Shown: piece after piece, positions 36,011-44,086 of the stretch
Numbering within the stretch: position 1 is the first letter of the stretch
Layout: the number at the start of each line of letters is the position of its first letter
NCBI GenBank assembly: GCA_046329195.1
Contig: JAXLVB010000001.1
Location: 1,426,001-1,490,000, forward strand
DNA length: 64,000 nt
Direction: 5' to 3'
DNA from: JAXLVB01 sp046329195
GTDB lineage: Bacteria > Bacteroidota > Bacteroidia > Cytophagales > Spirosomataceae
Position numbers and translations under genes: made by a program
Notes under the pieces: generated by a model
Told to the model about the DNA's origin: nothing
Databases searched by the model: none
The model's input: the letters and a program-made list of their open reading frames with translations, nothing else

Positions 36011-36465
36011 AAATAGTACTCCTTTTGGCTTCACTCGTTATCTCAATGGCTTACCCATCAGAAAACCTCCGTACTGAACCCAAATCCGCTATGGCAGAGC
36101 CAGTAACCCTTCCTAAACTAAGCATCAAGATAAGTACGAAAACCTTTACGGCTACGCTTGCCGACAATCCTACGACGAAGGCGTTTGTGGCGCAGTTGCC
36201 ACTGACCCTTACCATGACCGAACTCAACAACAACGAAAAATACGCTCAGCTACCCAAAAGTGTGCCTACCAATGCCTCGATACCAGCCAGTATTCAGGCA
36301 GGCGATTTGATGATGTATGGAGCCACTACGTTGGTGTTATTTTACAAAGGGTTTTCAACGACGTACAGTTATACCAAAATGGGCAAAATTGATGATGTTT
36401 CGGGGTTGACTGCTGCACTTGGCACGGGTGATGTGAAGGTGAGTTTTGAAATTCAAAACGACTGA
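36007..36465 (+). CDS. Secreted cyclophilin-like fold protein
   Basis: The 152-residue product has a signal-like N-terminus (residues 1-16) and a beta-rich body with SIKISTKTFTATLADNPTTKAFVAQLPLTLTMTELNNNEKY, followed by LPKSVPTN, AGDLMMYGATTLVLFYKGFSTTYSYTKMGKI. This matches the small cyclophilin-like domain seen in many bacterial proteins. Whether it has prolyl isomerase activity is unknown. It overlaps the acetyltransferase stop by four bases. Confidence 0.8.
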   Translation: MKIVLLLASLVISMAYPSENLRTEPKSAMAEPVTLPKLSIKISTKTFTATLADNPTTKAFVAQLPLTLTMTELNNNEKYAQLPKSVPTNASIPASIQAGDLMMYGATTLVLFYKGFSTTYSYTKMGKIDDVSGLTAALGTGDVKVSFEIQND

Positions 36466-36480
36466 TTTAAACAACAAAAC

Positions 36481-37533
36481 ATGACTACTAAAAGTATCAA
36501 TGCCTACGGAGCAGAATCGGCTACTGCTCCAGTACACCTCCTTCCTATTGAGCGCAGGGCTGTTGGGCCACATGATGTCGAAATCGAAATTGTCTATTGT
36601 GGCATTTGCCATTCAGACTTACACGCTGTGCATAACGATTGGGGTGGTACGGTGTATCCAATCGTGCCCGGGCACGAGATTGTGGGGCGAGTAAGAGCTG
36701 TTGGTGATGGCGTCACTCGCTTCAAAATCGGTGATTTGGCTGGAGTCGGCTGCATTGTGGATAGTTGTAGAGCCTGTGCGCATTGCCACGACGGCAACGA
36801 ACAGTTTTGCGAGAAAGGCTGGACGGTGGTGTTCAACTCCAAAGATCAAAAACACGGTGGTATCACCTACGGAGGTTTTTCGGAGAGCATCGTGGTGGAC
36901 GAAAACTACGTGGTTCATGTTCCCATAAGCTTAGATTTGGCCTCGGCTGCACCCATCCTTTGTGCAGGTATTACCGTGTATTCACCTCTAAAACATTGGA
37001 AAGCTGGACCTGACAAAAAGATAGGTATCATCGGGCTGGGTGGCTTAGGGCACATGGCTATCAAAATTGCCAAAGCGATGGGCGCTTATGTGACGGTATT
37101 CACCACCTCGCAAGCCAAAGCTGATGATGCCGCTCGCTTGGGCGCTGATGCGGTAGTTTTATCAACCGACAAAAACCAACTAAAAACCTGCCCCAAACAA
37201 GATATGATTTTGGACACTGTTTCGGCCAAACACAACGTCAACGTCTATCTGAACTTGCTGAAAGTAGATGGCTCGTTGGTATTGGTTGGCTTACCTGGCG
37301 AGCCCTTAGAAGTTGGCGCCTTCAATATTGTAAACGGCCGCAGAAGCTTTTCTGGCTCTACGATTGGTGGTATAGCCGAAACCCAAGAAGTCCTTGATTT
37401 TTGTGCCGAACACCACATCACAGCCGATATTGAGCTTATCTCACCCGACCAAATCAACGCTGCTTTTGAGCGTTTAGAAAAAGGAGATGTCAAGTACCGG
37501 TTTGTGATTGATATGCAGCCCTTGCGTAGCTAA
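36481..37533 (+). CDS. Zinc-dependent alcohol dehydrogenase, cinnamyl type
   Basis: The 350-residue protein has both zinc sites: catalytic Cys40 (YCGICHSD) and His65 (PGHEIVG), and structural Cys96, Cys99, Cys102 and Cys110. A nucleotide-binding loop GLGGLGH sits near residue 180. This matches the NADP-dependent aldehyde/alcohol dehydrogenases of the YahK/cinnamyl group, which reduce a range of aldehydes in the cytoplasm. It is last in its operon and is followed by a terminator. Confidence 0.95.
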   Translation: MTTKSINAYGAESATAPVHLLPIERRAVGPHDVEIEIVYCGICHSDLHAVHNDWGGTVYPIVPGHEIVGRVRAVGDGVTRFKIGDLAGVGCIVDSCRACAHCHDGNEQFCEKGWTVVFNSKDQKHGGITYGGFSESIVVDENYVVHVPISLDLASAAPILCAGITVYSPLKHWKAGPDKKIGIIGLGGLGHMAIKIAKAMGAYVTVFTTSQAKADDAARLGADAVVLSTDKNQLKTCPKQDMILDTVSAKHNVNVYLNLLKVDGSLVLVGLPGEPLEVGAFNIVNGRRSFSGSTIGGIAETQEVLDFCAEHHITADIELISPDQINAAFERLEKGDVKYRFVIDMQPLRS

Positions 37534-37556
37534 TGCAGCTTGATTATGCACCCAAC

Positions 37557-37588
37557 GGAGACCGTTTTTTTTAAATGGTCTCCATTTT
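37557..37588 (+). terminator. Terminator of the alcohol dehydrogenase operon
   Basis: GGAGACC (37557-37563) pairs with GGTCTCC (37577-37583) around a T-rich loop and is followed by ATTTTTG. It begins 24 bp after the dehydrogenase stop. Confidence 0.7.
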
Positions 37589-37600
37589 TGTGATATTAGG

Positions 37601-37636
37601 CTATCCTTTACCAAGGCTAGTCTTGGTAAAGGATAG
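37601..37636. promoter_or_regulatory. Perfect 15-bp inverted repeat over the esterase promoter
   Basis: CTATCCTTTACCAAG and its exact complement are separated by six bases (GCTAGT). The element ends 18 bp upstream of the -7 box at 37655 and would cover the -33 region. It may be an operator, or a second terminator for the upstream operon. Confidence 0.5.
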
Positions 37637-37654
37637 GCAAACAGCCATAAATTG

Positions 37655-37662
37655 TACCTTTG
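37655..37662 (+). promoter_or_regulatory. -7 promoter box for the esterase gene
   Basis: TACCTTTG is a perfect TAnnTTTG box, 39 bp upstream of the start codon at 37702. Confidence 0.6.
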
Positions 37663-37701
37663 TTTCATAAAATTCAACCTCAATCCTATCTACATTTCGC
37701 T

Positions 37702-39000
37702 ATGAACAGTTTCCGAAAACTTTTCGTTTTTGTCTGCATTCTATGGGCATCGGGCACCATAGCCAAGCCACCTACACCATTTGCTGCTAACCAATACACA
37801 CTCGTTGTGGAAGGCTACGATTGGGGACCTGCCGTGAGTAAAGTCATCTTGGCATTAGATGCCCCTACGTCGGCGGTGGACATGAAAGATTTTACCGTGT
37901 CGGTCGAAAGAACTTCCGATTGCTCAGTTATTCCCGAAAGCCAGAAAAACGGCAGCCGAAGTGTTGTGTTTGCCTATGTTTCTGATGATAAAGGCAATCG
38001 AGTCAAAGAAGGCTCCAACATCACGCTGGTGTTGGCAGTAGCGCCAAACTTACCCATTGGCTCACCGATTCAGTATTCACAAAGTGGAAATTGTAGAGGA
38101 AACCGCTGGATAACTTATCAGGTTTCCGTTACTAATACCAAGACAAATCAGGTCTGGAATCAAGAAAAATCACGAATCCGCCCCATCTTAGACGAGTTTG
38201 ATACGTCGGGGAAATATGAATACGAAGCAGGAAAAACGATGTCGTTTGCATCGTTCAAACCTAAAAATGCTAATCCGAAAGCCCCGCTCATTATCTGGCT
38301 TCATGGCGGTGGAGAAGGCGGCACCGACCCTACCATAGCCGCCATTGGTAATAAGGCCATCAATTATGCTTCAGACGAAATTCAGGCCTACTTTGGTGGA
38401 GCGTATGTGCTTGTTCCTCAGTGCCCTGGGGCTTGGATGCACGACAAAGATGGCAAAATGCAACCTGGCTCAGGCGAAGATGTCTATAATGTGGGGTTGA
38501 TGGCTCTTATCAAAGATTTTGTGAACAAACATCCCGATATTGATACAAAGCGAATTTATATAGGGGGTTGTTCAAATGGCGGCTACATGTCGTTGAAGCT
38601 GATACTCAAGGAGCCTACGTATTTTGCGGCAGGCTATATTAGTGCCTTGGCCTACCAGTCCGAATATATCACCGATGCCCAAATCAACAGCATCAAACAC
38701 GTGCCAATTTGGTTTGTACAATCCAAAGACGACGGTACTACGAAGCCCGAACTAACGGCGGTGCCTGTGTATGAACGCTTAAAAAAAGCAGGGGCCAAGA
38801 ACCTGCATTTTAGCTTTTATGACCATGTAACCGATATTACGGGCTTTTTTGGTGGAGAAAATTATTACTACAACGGGCATTGGTCGTGGATTTATTCACA
38901 TGCCAATACTGCTAAGCTAGACTACGACGGCAAGCCCGTAACGCTCAATGGCCGCCCCGTCACCATCATGGAATGGCTGGCGGCTCAAGCCAAAAAGTAA
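37702..39000 (+). CDS. Secreted alpha/beta-hydrolase (esterase/depolymerase-like)
   Basis: The 432-residue product has a signal peptide (residues 1-20), an N-terminal beta-sandwich region (residues 25-165), then a hydrolase domain with the oxyanion segment IIWLHGGGEGG, nucleophile GCSNGGYMS, the acidic region QSKDDGTT and a C-terminal histidine in YNGHWSW. This layout resembles carboxylesterase and poly(3-hydroxybutyrate) depolymerase-like proteins. The true substrate is unknown. The start at 37702 is favoured because the promoter box overlaps the earlier start at 37660. Confidence 0.75.
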   Translation: MNSFRKLFVFVCILWASGTIAKPPTPFAANQYTLVVEGYDWGPAVSKVILALDAPTSAVDMKDFTVSVERTSDCSVIPESQKNGSRSVVFAYVSDDKGNRVKEGSNITLVLAVAPNLPIGSPIQYSQSGNCRGNRWITYQVSVTNTKTNQVWNQEKSRIRPILDEFDTSGKYEYEAGKTMSFASFKPKNANPKAPLIIWLHGGGEGGTDPTIAAIGNKAINYASDEIQAYFGGAYVLVPQCPGAWMHDKDGKMQPGSGEDVYNVGLMALIKDFVNKHPDIDTKRIYIGGCSNGGYMSLKLILKEPTYFAAGYISALAYQSEYITDAQINSIKHVPIWFVQSKDDGTTKPELTAVPVYERLKKAGAKNLHFSFYDHVTDITGFFGGENYYYNGHWSWIYSHANTAKLDYDGKPVTLNGRPVTIMEWLAAQAKK

Positions 39001-39020
39001 GAAGATTTTGTATTGGTATT

Positions 39021-39064
39021 ACCATCAAGAGCCTACCTGATTTGTCAACTAGGTTCTTGGTGGT
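39021..39064 (+). terminator. Imperfect terminator hairpin after the esterase gene
   Basis: ACCATCAAGAGCCTA pairs with TAGGTTCTTGGTGGT (two G-T pairs) about 20 bp after the esterase stop. The downstream T-tract is short, so its strength is uncertain. Confidence 0.45.
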
Positions 39065-39215
39065 AATTCTATTTTAAAGCCGATTTCCTCAGAAAAATGT
39101 AGCTGCTCACACTTTTCCAAAGGAATATCAAAAAATAGGGATGCGTGAACCACAACAACTAGCTGGAAAGTGTTACAAGCCGTTAGCCCATGAAAGATAG
39201 ATGACGGATTATTTT

Positions 39216-39223
39216 TACCTTTG
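39216..39223 (+). promoter_or_regulatory. -7 promoter box for the nucleoside hydrolase gene
   Basis: TACCTTTG fits TAnnTTTG, 19 bp upstream of the start codon at 39243. Confidence 0.55.
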
Positions 39224-39242
39224 AGAAAAACTGCTCCGCACC

Positions 39243-40220
39243 ATGCTTAACCGAAAAACCTATTTAGTGGCAACACTACTATTTGCTTGGCTATCAGCCT
39301 TTTCTCAAAAACCAACGGCGTTGATTTTTGATACGGACATTGGCCCTGATTATGACGATGTGGGGGCGATGGCGCTCTTACATGCCTTTGCCGACAAAGG
39401 TCAGGTCAAGATTCTGGCGACGGTCGCCTCCAACAAGCACCCGCTCGTAGGACCTACTATTGAGATTCTGAACCGATACTTCAAGCGACCATCGTTGCCC
39501 ATTGGCGAGCCTAAAACCGCTGGAGTTAATGTAGGAGGGTTTCAGCATTGGGCCGATACCTTGGTGGCTCGGTATCCGCATCGCCTCCAGCAAACAGCCG
39601 ATGCCCAAGATGCTACGGCACTCTATCGAAAGCTACTAGCTGAGCAACCCGACAACAGTGTGACGATTGTAACAGTTGGTTTTTTGACCAACATTGCCAA
39701 CCTGCTCCAGTCAAAGCCAGACCACTATTCACCACTGTATGGGAACGTGTTGGTAGCCAAGAAGGTAAAACAATGGGTAGCCATGGCGGGGCGATTTCCC
39801 GAAGGACGAGAATTCAACATTTTTATGGACTCAACGGCATCGGCTTATGCCATTGACCATTTTCCGAAGCCTATCATTTTCAGCGGTTTTGAAATCGGAG
39901 CAGCCGTCAAGACAGGGCTGAAGCTGGTGGCCAAGGGGCAGCCCAATAGCCCCGTGCGAGAGGTTTTTAGAATATCAATTCCGATGGCCGATGAAGACAA
40001 AAATGGCCGTATGAGCTGGGATCAAACGGCCACGTTGGCGGCTGCGCAAGGGGCTGAACCTTATTTTGAACTGAAAAAAGGGCGATTCGTGACGATTCCG
40101 AGCGGACGAAACGGCTGGAAAGACGACCCTAAAGGTCCGCATTATCGGTTGGTTTTTAAACAAACGCCTCAGCAAGTAGCAGAAGCCATAGAGGCGCTGA
40201 TGATGCACCAACCTAAGTAA
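39243..40220 (+). CDS. Secreted inosine-uridine-type nucleoside hydrolase
   Basis: The 325-residue protein has a signal peptide (residues 1-21, ending SAFSQ) and then the calcium-binding loop DTDIGPDYDDVGAM of the nucleoside hydrolase family. TVGFLTNIANLL and the later AMAGRFPEGREFNIFMDSTAS also fit the family. It should cleave N-glycosidic bonds of nucleosides in the periplasm, feeding nucleobase salvage. A member of the 33-bp dispersed repeat starts two bases after its stop. Confidence 0.88.
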   Translation: MLNRKTYLVATLLFAWLSAFSQKPTALIFDTDIGPDYDDVGAMALLHAFADKGQVKILATVASNKHPLVGPTIEILNRYFKRPSLPIGEPKTAGVNVGGFQHWADTLVARYPHRLQQTADAQDATALYRKLLAEQPDNSVTIVTVGFLTNIANLLQSKPDHYSPLYGNVLVAKKVKQWVAMAGRFPEGREFNIFMDSTASAYAIDHFPKPIIFSGFEIGAAVKTGLKLVAKGQPNSPVREVFRISIPMADEDKNGRMSWDQTATLAAAQGAEPYFELKKGRFVTIPSGRNGWKDDPKGPHYRLVFKQTPQQVAEAIEALMMHQPK

Positions 40221-40222
40221 CC

Positions 40223-40255
40223 ACCCTGTTAGTGGTCAACGACCCTGACAGCGGT
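40223..40255. repeat. Single copy of the 33-bp dispersed element
   Basis: The unit has the form ACCCTGTTAGTGG-N5-GACCCTGACAGCGGT and aligns without gaps to 8758-8790 and 50367-50399. It lies between the convergent nucleoside hydrolase and ftsI genes. Confidence 0.75.
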
Positions 40256-40272
40256 GCAAGTCCATCCAATCG

Positions 40273-42408
40273 TTAGTGCAATACCAAGCTAATCAGCTGA
40301 TTACGCCCTGCTTTGGTGCCAGCCGGTAGCGACTGTTCTACTACTCGGCCTGTACCTCGGTGCGCTACTCTGAAGCCTTTATTCTCTAAAATATACAGCG
40401 CATCACGCAGGCTCATACCTTGCAAATCAGGCACTTTGTACTTTTGTACATGCTCGTCTTGCCAGCCTTTTGAAGACTTGATGTTCAACTCTTCGGCAAT
40501 CAGTTTGGCATCGTGCGAGTGGCTTACTTTGAGGTAATTTTGCCCTGTACCTTCCTGATTAGGAGATTTTTTCAACAGTCGGTGCATTTGCACATCCGAG
40601 GCATAAATCTTATCGGCAATGTCTCTAAATACTGGCGCCGCCGCATCAGCAGCCATCAATTGCCCGCCGCCCGTACCCCTAGGCTCGTGCACTACTACGA
40701 TACAACTGTATTTGGGTTGGTTGGCAGGGAAGAACCCCGCAAACGACGTGTGATAACGACCATTTTGATAGCGGCCATTTTCAAGTACTTTGGCCGTACC
40801 CGTTTTGCCAGCAATCCGATAGTTAGGCGTATAAATCTTGCGGGCGGTGCCACTTTGCACTACACCTTCCATCATTTCTTTGACTTTCTCTAAGGTTTCG
40901 GGGCTACAAATCGGTTCTTCGGGTCGGGTCTGATTAAGCGTAAAATCTTCGATAACCTCGTCGGCAAGGCGAACTTGCTTGACCAAAATAGGCTGTACCC
41001 AATATCCATTGTTGGCAACGGCATTGTAAAAAGTCAGCATCTGAAGTGGAGTCACATCTACCTCATAGCCAATAGCCATTTGAGGCAAGGTGAGTGGATT
41101 CCAGCGCTTTTTATAGGTGGCTGGATCTTTCAGAATCGGCTTGGGTTCGGGGTCACGGTCACGCAGGTGAATACCCACTCGGTCGCCTAAATGAAAGCGT
41201 TCTTTGAGGTAAAAATTGGCATAACGGTCTGGTTTTGAGAAGAAATGCTGTTGCATCAACTTGAAAATCCCCACGTTCGATGAATATGCCATCACCTGCT
41301 TGACCGACATCGTGCCGTGCGGGTGGTCGTCTTCAAATTTCTTACCTCGATACACCAAAGCGCCTGTTCCGGTACGTACCGAATCATTGGGCGAAATCTT
41401 GGCTTCTTCGAGCAAGGCTACCATCGTAGGTACTTTGAAGATAGAGCCGGGGTCGCATTTACCCACAATGGCATAGTTGAAGCCTTCGGCATACACGCTG
41501 TCGGCTACTTTTTGCAAATTAGCAATGGCTTTGATTTGGCCAGTGGCCACTTCCATCACAATCACACAACCGTACTTAGCGTTGTACTGCTTAAGGTGCT
41601 GCCGTAGCGACGACTCCGCCACGTCTTGGATGTTGATGTCGAGTGTAGTGTAGATATCCATACCCGGCTCAGGGCGGGTTTCGGCTTCGTCGTCAACAGA
41701 GCGCCAGCTTCCTCCTGCTAAGCGTTCGTAAAGGCCTTTGCCCTCAATACCAGCCAACTGTTTGTTAAAGAACCCCTCAAGACCCACACCAGGGTCATTG
41801 GCCTTGATACCGCCGATGGTGCGTTGAGCCATTCCCCCAAAGGGTTTAAAGCGTTCCATTGTCGCATCAAAAACTATCCCTGTTGGCGCTGGCGACTTGG
41901 GTTTGGTTGATTTTTTATCAGGCTTGGCTTTAGCTGTATCCAACGAGCTTGCCCATACCATGAACCCTTGTTTTTCTTGGAAACTGATTTTTTTCCGACT
42001 GAGTTGGAGGTATTTGTCGCTGCTATCTGCCAATGCGGCTGTAATGATGGCATTGTATTCTTTGGCAGTTCGGTCGTTTAAGAGAGCTGAAAGTTTCTCG
42101 CAGAGTTTATCCATGTACTTATCCACAGTAAAGATAAAACTGGGCTTTTGGCGAATGTACTTTAGGTCTAATCCAACGGTATAGTAAGGTACCGAAGTAG
42201 CTAACAGACTACCATCTGCTGCATAAATATTGCCTCGAATGGCAGGAATCGTCAGGTTGCGGATGATACTTTTTTTGGCTTTTGATCGCCAATGTTCGCC
42301 ATTGGTTTGCTGGATATACCATAGTTTCACTCCTGCTACAATCATGATAATGAATACAGCAATCGAAACTACTCGTGCTCTAAAAAGGATGTCTTGACGA
42401 ATATTCAT
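40273..42408 (-). CDS. ftsI: Peptidoglycan transpeptidase with PASTA domain
   Basis: The 711-residue class B penicillin-binding protein has a short cytoplasmic tail, one membrane segment (residues 12-30), a dimerisation domain, and a transpeptidase domain with Ser322-IFK-Lys325 (SxxK), Ser376-Ser-Asn378 (SxN) and Lys535-Thr-Gly537 (KTG). A PASTA domain forms the last 65 or so residues (KVPDLQGMSLRDALYILENKG). It cross-links septal peptidoglycan in the periplasm. It follows ftsL and rsmH in the expected dcw order, but murE is not next to it. Confidence 0.95.
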   Translation of the reverse strand: MNIRQDILFRARVVSIAVFIIMIVAGVKLWYIQQTNGEHWRSKAKKSIIRNLTIPAIRGNIYAADGSLLATSVPYYTVGLDLKYIRQKPSFIFTVDKYMDKLCEKLSALLNDRTAKEYNAIITAALADSSDKYLQLSRKKISFQEKQGFMVWASSLDTAKAKPDKKSTKPKSPAPTGIVFDATMERFKPFGGMAQRTIGGIKANDPGVGLEGFFNKQLAGIEGKGLYERLAGGSWRSVDDEAETRPEPGMDIYTTLDINIQDVAESSLRQHLKQYNAKYGCVIVMEVATGQIKAIANLQKVADSVYAEGFNYAIVGKCDPGSIFKVPTMVALLEEAKISPNDSVRTGTGALVYRGKKFEDDHPHGTMSVKQVMAYSSNVGIFKLMQQHFFSKPDRYANFYLKERFHLGDRVGIHLRDRDPEPKPILKDPATYKKRWNPLTLPQMAIGYEVDVTPLQMLTFYNAVANNGYWVQPILVKQVRLADEVIEDFTLNQTRPEEPICSPETLEKVKEMMEGVVQSGTARKIYTPNYRIAGKTGTAKVLENGRYQNGRYHTSFAGFFPANQPKYSCIVVVHEPRGTGGGQLMAADAAAPVFRDIADKIYASDVQMHRLLKKSPNQEGTGQNYLKVSHSHDAKLIAEELNIKSSKGWQDEHVQKYKVPDLQGMSLRDALYILENKGFRVAHRGTGRVVEQSLPAGTKAGRNQLISLVLH

Positions 42409-42485
42409 GACCTATGAATTGGGTGTTGTGTATTCTTGGGATTTTCCAACCGTTTTGCTTTCGTAGCTAGAGGTCAGCAAACTAC

Positions 42486-42869
42486 TTACTCCTTGACCAC
42501 AATTTTTTCGGGAGGGGTTTTGTTTTCGTAGAGGCCTAATTTTTCTACTCGTTTGGCTACTTCGGACTGTTTGCCAGCCTTCATGAAAGTAGATTTTCGG
42601 GTGGTGTAGTCGGCTCGTAGTTCATTGATTTCTTTACGCAGCTTGAAGGTTTCTCTGACCAAACGGTCGGCGTTATGCCAAGCACCAATGTACAGCAAGA
42701 ACAAAAACCCTAACCAAAAGAAGAAAAAAAGCTGGTTGATGGGCAAAGTACCTCCCAACCATCTATCCAGATTGAAAAAACGGTCTAGGTAGGTAAATAA
42801 CCCTACTCGTTTTCTTTTTGGAGGAGTCGGTTTACTGCGTTCATGATCTCTGAAGGTATTCTTTGCCAT
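42486..42869 (-). CDS. FtsL-like cell division protein
   Basis: The 127-residue protein has a basic N-terminus, one membrane helix (about residues 45-64, QLFFFFWLGFLFLLYIGAW) and a periplasmic coiled coil (RLVRETFKLRKEINELRADYTT). Its size, topology and position between rsmH and ftsI identify it as the FtsL-like protein of the divisome, which links FtsQ/FtsB to the transpeptidase. Sequence identity within this family is low, so the call rests on context. Confidence 0.8.
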   Translation of the reverse strand: MAKNTFRDHERSKPTPPKRKRVGLFTYLDRFFNLDRWLGGTLPINQLFFFFWLGFLFLLYIGAWHNADRLVRETFKLRKEINELRADYTTRKSTFMKAGKQSEVAKRVEKLGLYENKTPPEKIVVKE

Positions 42870-43008
42870 ACAGATTCAGGGATTTAAGGTATTGTTACTG
42901 GTCTTTAGAATGTAAATAGCTTTTTTGAAGCAGTTTCAATCAGTTTATAACCAGTTAATAGTCAGCACTATTTGCTAAAAAATAAGTATCTAATAAGTGC
43001 TTAAATCT

Positions 43009-43929
43009 TCACAAATGATATAGTGTAGCTACTCGGAGTTTGGCACTACGAGCACGAGAATTGTGGGCTATTTCGGCAGGAGATGCTTCAATAGGCTTGC
43101 GAGTCACCGATTGCAGAGGTCGTAATTCATTGCCGAAAATGTCTTTTTCCACTTCACCGTAGAACTTCCCTTTCTGAATATAGTTTTTTACTAAGCGGTC
43201 TTCTAACGAATGAAAAGTTATCACCGCCAAGCGGCCTTCGGGACTTAATAAATCGGGCACTTGAGTCAAAAACTCCTCTAGGGCTTTCAACTCGTCGTTA
43301 ACCTCAATCCGAATTGCTTGAAATACCTGAGCAAAATATTTGTTTTCTTTGCCTCTCGGAGCAAACTTTTGAAGTACTGCCTTGAGCTCTTGCGTAGTGT
43401 GAATGGGCTTGTTGGTACGAGCTGCAAACAAAGCGCTAGCCAGCGTACGGGCATTGGTCACTTCGCCATACATGCCAAAAATCCGATGTAATTGCTCAAT
43501 AGAGTACTCATTCACCAGTTGTTTGGCTGTAAAAGTAGCCTGTTGGTTCATTCGCATATCCAGTTCGCCATCAAACCGAGTAGAAAACCCTCGTGAGGGA
43601 TCATCTATTTGGTGCGACGAAATACCCAAATCGGCCAAAATACCATCTACTTGACTCACTCTGTAAACACGTAAGTATTTTTGAATATGCCGAAAATTGG
43701 CTTCAATAAACACAAACCGCTTATCGTCTATACTTTTGGCCTGAGCTTTGGCATCGGCATCTTGGTCAAAAGCAAACAGTCGTCCGTTTTCGCCCAGTTG
43801 TTCTAAAATAACCTTTGAATGTCCACCCCCTCCGAAGGTAACGTCCACATAGGTGCCGTCTGGATTGATAGACAGGCCTTCGAGGCACTCTTTCAACAAA
43901 ATGGGGATATGATAGACGGCAGAACTCAA
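43009..43929 (-). CDS. rsmH: 16S rRNA (cytosine-1402-N4)-methyltransferase
   Basis: The 306-residue SAM methyltransferase begins HIPILLKECLEGL and has DVTFGGGGHSKVIL (SAM loop), DGILADLGISSHQIDDPSRGFSTRFDGELDMRM and the closing ITFHSLEDRLVKNY. These are the MraW/RsmH signatures. It methylates C1402 of 16S rRNA. It heads a three-gene dcw block. MraZ, which usually precedes it, is not upstream here. Confidence 0.96.
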   Translation of the reverse strand: MSSAVYHIPILLKECLEGLSINPDGTYVDVTFGGGGHSKVILEQLGENGRLFAFDQDADAKAQAKSIDDKRFVFIEANFRHIQKYLRVYRVSQVDGILADLGISSHQIDDPSRGFSTRFDGELDMRMNQQATFTAKQLVNEYSIEQLHRIFGMYGEVTNARTLASALFAARTNKPIHTTQELKAVLQKFAPRGKENKYFAQVFQAIRIEVNDELKALEEFLTQVPDLLSPEGRLAVITFHSLEDRLVKNYIQKGKFYGEVEKDIFGNELRPLQSVTRKPIEASPAEIAHNSRARSAKLRVATLYHL

Positions 43930-43985
43930 AGCGTTAGGCGAGTAATAACACTCATTTAGAAACTAAATTTAATTTTAAACCGTTA

Positions 43986-43993
43986 CAAACTTA
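43986..43993 (-). promoter_or_regulatory. -7 promoter box for the rsmH block
   Basis: The minus strand reads TAAGTTTG (TAnnTTTG), 57 bp upstream of the rsmH start. Confidence 0.45.
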
Positions 43994-44086
43994 ACGAATT
44001 TCAATACCCGAAAAGAAGCCTTGTTTCAGAAACTTTTTGCTGGTATTCTACTGATTCATCCATCTGCCTGACTATCAATACAAACC

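Larger units (their letters stand above)
39001..39242. other. Intergenic region between the esterase and nucleoside hydrolase genes
   Basis: It contains a terminator-like imperfect hairpin at 39021-39064 and a promoter box at 39216-39223. Nothing else is recognised in it. Confidence 0.5.

Noticed and set aside
16990..41658. Avoidance of GATATC as a sign of an active EcoRV-like system
   Set aside because: Sites are present at 16990-16995 and 41653-41658, and a methylase would make them harmless, so site counts in one window decide nothing.
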